Below are positions 13,239-15,825 of a stretch of 15,825 nucleotides of DNA, in pieces. The DNA comes from Chloroflexota bacterium (GTDB lineage: Bacteria > Chloroflexota > Dehalococcoidia > Lucifugimonadales > JACPCL1). A program made the position numbers and the translations under genes. The notes beneath the pieces are model-generated. The model worked only from the letters and a program-made list of their open reading frames with translations. It was not told the origin of the DNA and searched no databases. Location of the stretch: contig JACQUI010000347.1 of assembly GCA_016210395.1 (NCBI GenBank), forward strand, positions 1-15,825, given 5' to 3'. The first letter of the stretch is position 1. Every line of letters starts with the position of its first letter.

Positions 13239-14312
13239 CTAGCAGCCCAGCGGAACCTTCTCTAGGTGGAATGCTGCGGCCCCGCCGTTTTCCAGCCAGC
13301 CAGTGACTGCACCTATGGTATCAGGCACACGCGGAGCATTGTTGCACGGGTGGATCCAACGGGAGTCACTCGTCCAGAGATTATGAGCACCGTTTATGTA
13401 GTAGGCGGCACCGTAGGCAATCGTAGGGTTCGTAAATCCTTCGTACCAGCCAGTGTTGGTGTTGTAGTTCTCGAAGAACACCGCCGTGGCTGGATCAGGC
13501 ACAACATAATTACCTGTGGCGCTCGATGGCTCGCAGTGGTATATGCTGGGACTCCCGGTAGTGTCATCACCGCAAGCCCACCAAGTGCCGCTCGTGTAGG
13601 AGATGGTGAACCAATAGTCGTGACCAGCCGCGTACTTGTCGTCCGGCAAAAGAGTCTGCGCAACCAAGCCGTGCTGAGTGTCGGTCCACACTATCCTTCC
13701 CGCACCGGGCCCGCCTGTCCCACGCGGGAACAAGAAACCAGCTTGTATGAGCTGATTGGTATTGGTCCTGACGTTGTTCAGGAAGTTGCTGTACTTACTT
13801 TGTCCCGCGCCCACCATCGGAGCAAGAAGATGAACGCTTTGTGCATTTACATTGGTCGAACCGCCAATGGAATCGTTGACATCCGTTATCCACGGGTTGT
13901 TCACGTTCAGCCGAGGGCAATCCAGGCGCTCCATGTCTGAATAGAACCTAGGGAGGCTTTCCCTCCAACTCTCCTTGCTTATCCCAGGGCCAGATACTCC
14001 AAAACTTACGTCCTTGTTTAGCCCCAGCTTTCCTAGAACAGCTTCGATCCGTTTGGGACCTGGACCCTCAAGGAATGCCTCTATCGTGGGGTCAGATCCC
14101 ACCAAAAATATTTCCGATTGTACGACGCACCTCGAGTCAGCAGGGGTAACCACTGCCGCCACCTCGTAACCGGCTATGCGCGCAGGCAACTCTACTCCAT
14201 TGATAACAAACCCGCTTCCCGCGGCCCCTGGTGATGGGGCCGAGAGCGTCGTCATGACTAGAAGAATGAGCACAACTCCCAAGACTGCCAACAACTTCCT
14301 CTTCGTGCGCAC
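13239..14312 (-). CDS. Secreted protein of unknown family, six cysteines
   Basis: The product has 357 residues. GTG 14312 has AGGAGG 6 nt upstream. Residues 1-31 form a signal peptide (basic MRTKRK, hydrophobic LLAVLGVVLILLVM, small residues SPGAA). The mature part has exactly six cysteines (62, 132, 247, 260, 323, 357), the last being the C-terminal residue, suggesting three disulfides. The C-terminal half is rich in Trp, Tyr, Asn and Gly and reads as a beta-sandwich (GFLFPRG, DYWFTISYTSGTWWACGDD, AVFFENYNTNTGWYEGF). The pattern faintly recalls concanavalin-like or eqolisin-type secreted domains, but I cannot identify catalytic residues and do not assign a function. Codon use is more AT-rich than in ligA, pth or leuB. 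Confidence 0.7.
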   Translation of the reverse strand: MRTKRKLLAVLGVVLILLVMTTLSAPSPGAAGSGFVINGVELPARIAGYEVAAVVTPADSRCVVQSEIFLVGSDPTIEAFLEGPGPKRIEAVLGKLGLNKDVSFGVSGPGISKESWRESLPRFYSDMERLDCPRLNVNNPWITDVNDSIGGSTNVNAQSVHLLAPMVGAGQSKYSNFLNNVRTNTNQLIQAGFLFPRGTGGPGAGRIVWTDTQHGLVAQTLLPDDKYAAGHDYWFTISYTSGTWWACGDDTTGSPSIYHCEPSSATGNYVVPDPATAVFFENYNTNTGWYEGFTNPTIAYGAAYYINGAHNLWTSDSRWIHPCNNAPRVPDTIGAVTGWLENGGAAAFHLEKVPLGC

Positions 14313-14407
14313 GGCGGTCCTCCTCTCGAATCAGAAACTACCCTGCGTACGTACCCCGCATACCCCCCCCATTTGGGGATAGCGTACTGATGCATTCGCA
14401 CCAATGT

Positions 14408-14425
14408 TTCCGGAGGCTTCCGGAA
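14408..14425. repeat. Tandem TTCCGGA boxes one helical turn apart
   Basis: TTCCGGA at 14408-14414 and TTCCGGAA at 14418-14425, with starts 10 bp apart; the second is a perfect 8-bp palindrome. Such phased sites are typical of repressor binding. No regulator is known. Confidence 0.3.
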
Positions 14426-14534
14426 CGGATACGCCTGGAGATATGTTGGAAGAGCCTCCCCGTACTGAGTATTCAGGTGAATTACTAGGCTCCTCTACCG
14501 ACAATATAGTAGGCCTTGCGGTTGCGAACGAAGC

Positions 14535-14551
14535 GTGTCTAATCTAGACAC
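14535..14551. promoter_or_regulatory. Operator-like inverted repeat
   Basis: GTGTCTA (14535-14541), ATC, TAGACAC (14545-14551): a perfect 7-bp inverted repeat with a 3-bp centre. It lies about 85 bp upstream of the leuB -35. It is too short and AT-rich for a terminator, so a protein binding site is the better guess. Confidence 0.35.
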
Positions 14552-14634
14552 CATCTCACGAACTGTAATGTGGGGTCATCAGGCAGGTGAGGCTTCGTCG
14601 TCGCTCTCCGCGGCCCGCCAGATTGGCCAGCCAG

Positions 14635-14664
14635 TTTACAGCGCCCTACGAGTTGTCCTATAGT
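14635..14664 (+). promoter_or_regulatory. Sigma70-type promoter of leuB
   Basis: TTTACA (14635-14640), 18-bp spacer, TATAGT (14659-14664), each one base from consensus. The predicted start near 14671 leaves a leader of about 23 nt, too short for an attenuator. Confidence 0.6.
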
Positions 14665-14693
14665 TCCCTGGCAATACATCGAGAGGTTCAGCT

Positions 14694-15797
14694 ATGCAGT
14701 TCGATATCCTGGTGCTCCCCGGCGACGGCATTGGCCCTGAGGTTATCAACGAGGCCCTGAAGGTGCTGGAGGTGGTGGCCCGCAAGTTCGGCCACTCCTT
14801 CAACCTATCCCAGGACCTGGTGGGCGGCGCAGCCATCGACGCCTACGGCGTGGCTTTGAAGCCGGAAACGGCCCAGAAGGCCAGGGCCAGCGATGCCCTG
14901 CTGTTTGGCGCAGTCGGCGGCCCCAAGTGGTCTGATCCGACGGCGTCCGTGCGTCCGGAGGACGGCCTGCTGGCCCTGCGCAAGGCTATGGGCGTCTACG
15001 CCAACATCCGCCCCGTCAAGTCCTACAAGTTCCTCGCCAACGCCACGCCGCTGAAACCCAGCGTCGTCGAGGGCGTTGACCTCATCGTCATTCGCGAGCT
15101 GACCGGCGGGCTGTACTACGGCCTGCCCAAGCGCCGGTGGAACACCCAGCGCGGGCGCAGGGGCGTGGACACCATGAAGTACTCCGAACGCGAGATCGAG
15201 CGCATCCTGCGCGTCGGGTTCGAGTTGGCGCGGGGCCGCAGGAAGAAGCTGACCTCCGTGGACAAGGCAAACGTCCTGGAGACGTCCCGGCTGTGGCGGC
15301 AGATCGCGCAGGAGATGTCGGCGGAGTACCCGGACGTGACGGTTGACCACCAGCTTGTGGATAGCTGCTCCATGCAGCTTATCCAGAACCCAAGGCGGTT
15401 CGACGTCATGGTCATGGAGAACACCTTCGGCGACATCCTGTCCGATGAGGCCTCCGTCCTGGCAGGCTCTCTCGGCATGTTGCCGTCGGCCAGCCTCGCA
15501 GGCGTTCCCTCCACCGATGGCCACCGCCGCGCCCGCGGCTTCTACGAGCCGATCCACGGCACTGCGCCGGACATTGCGGGCCAGGGCAAGGCCAACCCCA
15601 TAGCAACCATCTTGACCGTTGCCATGATGCTGCGCTACTCCCTGGGCCTGCCCAAAGAGGCGCTGGCCGTGGAGCAGGCGGTGGACAAGGCACTGGAGTC
15701 CGGCCTGCGCACGGCCGACATCGTCGCCGCCGGCGAACGCGCGGTGACCACCACCCAGATGGGCAACGCCATCGCCGAGGCCGTGGCGCGGGGGTAG
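14694..15797 (+). CDS. leuB: 3-isopropylmalate dehydrogenase
   Basis: Oxidises and decarboxylates 3-isopropylmalate with NAD+ in leucine synthesis, in the cytoplasm. The product has 367 residues; GAGAGG (14681-14686) is 7 nt before the ATG. Family features are LPGDGIGPEV (8-17), Arg96, Arg106 and Arg134 for substrate binding (LRKAMG, NIRPVK, IRELTGG), the following Tyr, Lys191 (SVDKANVLETS) as catalytic base partner, Asp223, Asp247 and Asp251 for the metal (VDSCSMQL, NTFGDILSDEAS), and HGTAPDIAGQGKANP (288-302) of the NAD site. The LRKAMGVYANIRP segment favours isopropylmalate over isocitrate. It has its own promoter; other leu genes may follow beyond the right edge. Confidence 0.96.
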   Translation: MQFDILVLPGDGIGPEVINEALKVLEVVARKFGHSFNLSQDLVGGAAIDAYGVALKPETAQKARASDALLFGAVGGPKWSDPTASVRPEDGLLALRKAMGVYANIRPVKSYKFLANATPLKPSVVEGVDLIVIRELTGGLYYGLPKRRWNTQRGRRGVDTMKYSEREIERILRVGFELARGRRKKLTSVDKANVLETSRLWRQIAQEMSAEYPDVTVDHQLVDSCSMQLIQNPRRFDVMVMENTFGDILSDEASVLAGSLGMLPSASLAGVPSTDGHRRARGFYEPIHGTAPDIAGQGKANPIATILTVAMMLRYSLGLPKEALAVEQAVDKALESGLRTADIVAAGERAVTTTQMGNAIAEAVARG

Positions 15798-15825
15798 GCT
15801 ACAGCCAACGGCGACAGAAGCCGTC

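Larger units (their letters stand above)
14313..14693. other. Divergent intergenic region between the secreted-protein gene and leuB
   Basis: About 380 bases with no gene. It holds the leuB promoter (14635-14664), two TTCCGGA boxes (14408-14425), a 7-bp inverted repeat (14535-14551) and a weaker TATAGT at 14505-14510. No T-box core, leucine-rich leader peptide or other riboswitch was recognised. It is visibly more AT-rich than the coding flanks. Confidence 0.5.

Noticed and set aside
1..15825. CRISPR array, prophage, or rRNA/tRNA genes
   Set aside because: No regularly spaced direct repeats, phage structural or integrase genes, or RNA gene signatures were seen on either strand.

Overview
The window looks like a chromosomal piece of a GC-rich environmental bacterium, most likely Chloroflexota (Dehalococcoidia/SAR202-like). 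That placement is inferred from the mix of genes: a selenocysteine-containing SelD, a family III CoA-transferase, lipoproteins with Pro/Thr linkers, and toxin-antitoxin pairs set among housekeeping genes. No rRNA, tRNA or CRISPR array is visible, and no marker fixes the taxonomy.

Layout. (1) 1-329: the C-terminal end of a GAF-like protein that enters from the left edge. (2) 330-1198: a gene-poor stretch. It holds a compact minus-strand transcription unit (extended -10, perfect Shine-Dalgarno, 24-codon ORF, hairpin-rich tail, terminator-like stem-loop) and a 314-bp MITE-like element with 13-bp inverted ends and a perfect 9-bp target duplication, inserted just upstream of selD. (3) 1199-3642: a plus-strand run of selD (in-frame UGA as Sec, followed by a SECIS-like hairpin), a JAMM/MPN+ metalloprotease, hicA-hicB and a MOSC-domain protein. 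(4) 4158-5315: an exported PDZ protein, ending at a bidirectional terminator shared with a convergent family III CoA-transferase (5375-6502, minus). (5) 6642-7281: a MntA-HepT (nucleotidyltransferase/HEPN) toxin-antitoxin pair, divergent from the CoA-transferase. (6) 7372-12121: ligA, pth and a large HExxH metallopeptidase lipoprotein. (7) 12170-14312: two minus-strand genes for an unrecognised lipoprotein and an unrecognised secreted protein, with a more AT-rich codon style. (8) 14694-15797: leuB with its own promoter.

How the genes fit together. SelD makes selenophosphate and itself appears to be a selenoprotein, so the organism should encode SelA, SelB and tRNA-Sec elsewhere. The JAMM and MOSC genes beside it fit sulfur, selenium or molybdenum-cofactor handling, but this is guilt by association. 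HicAB interrupts that run, and MntA-HepT sits just before ligA. ligA, pth and leuB are core genes; the lipoproteins and secreted proteins form the envelope part.

The signals most worth a second look are the minus-strand small-ORF/structured-RNA unit (about 430-769), the MITE placed between two divergent promoters, the Sec codon of selD, the paired palindromic repeats with compensatory stem changes, and a HicA-like protein without the usual catalytic histidine.
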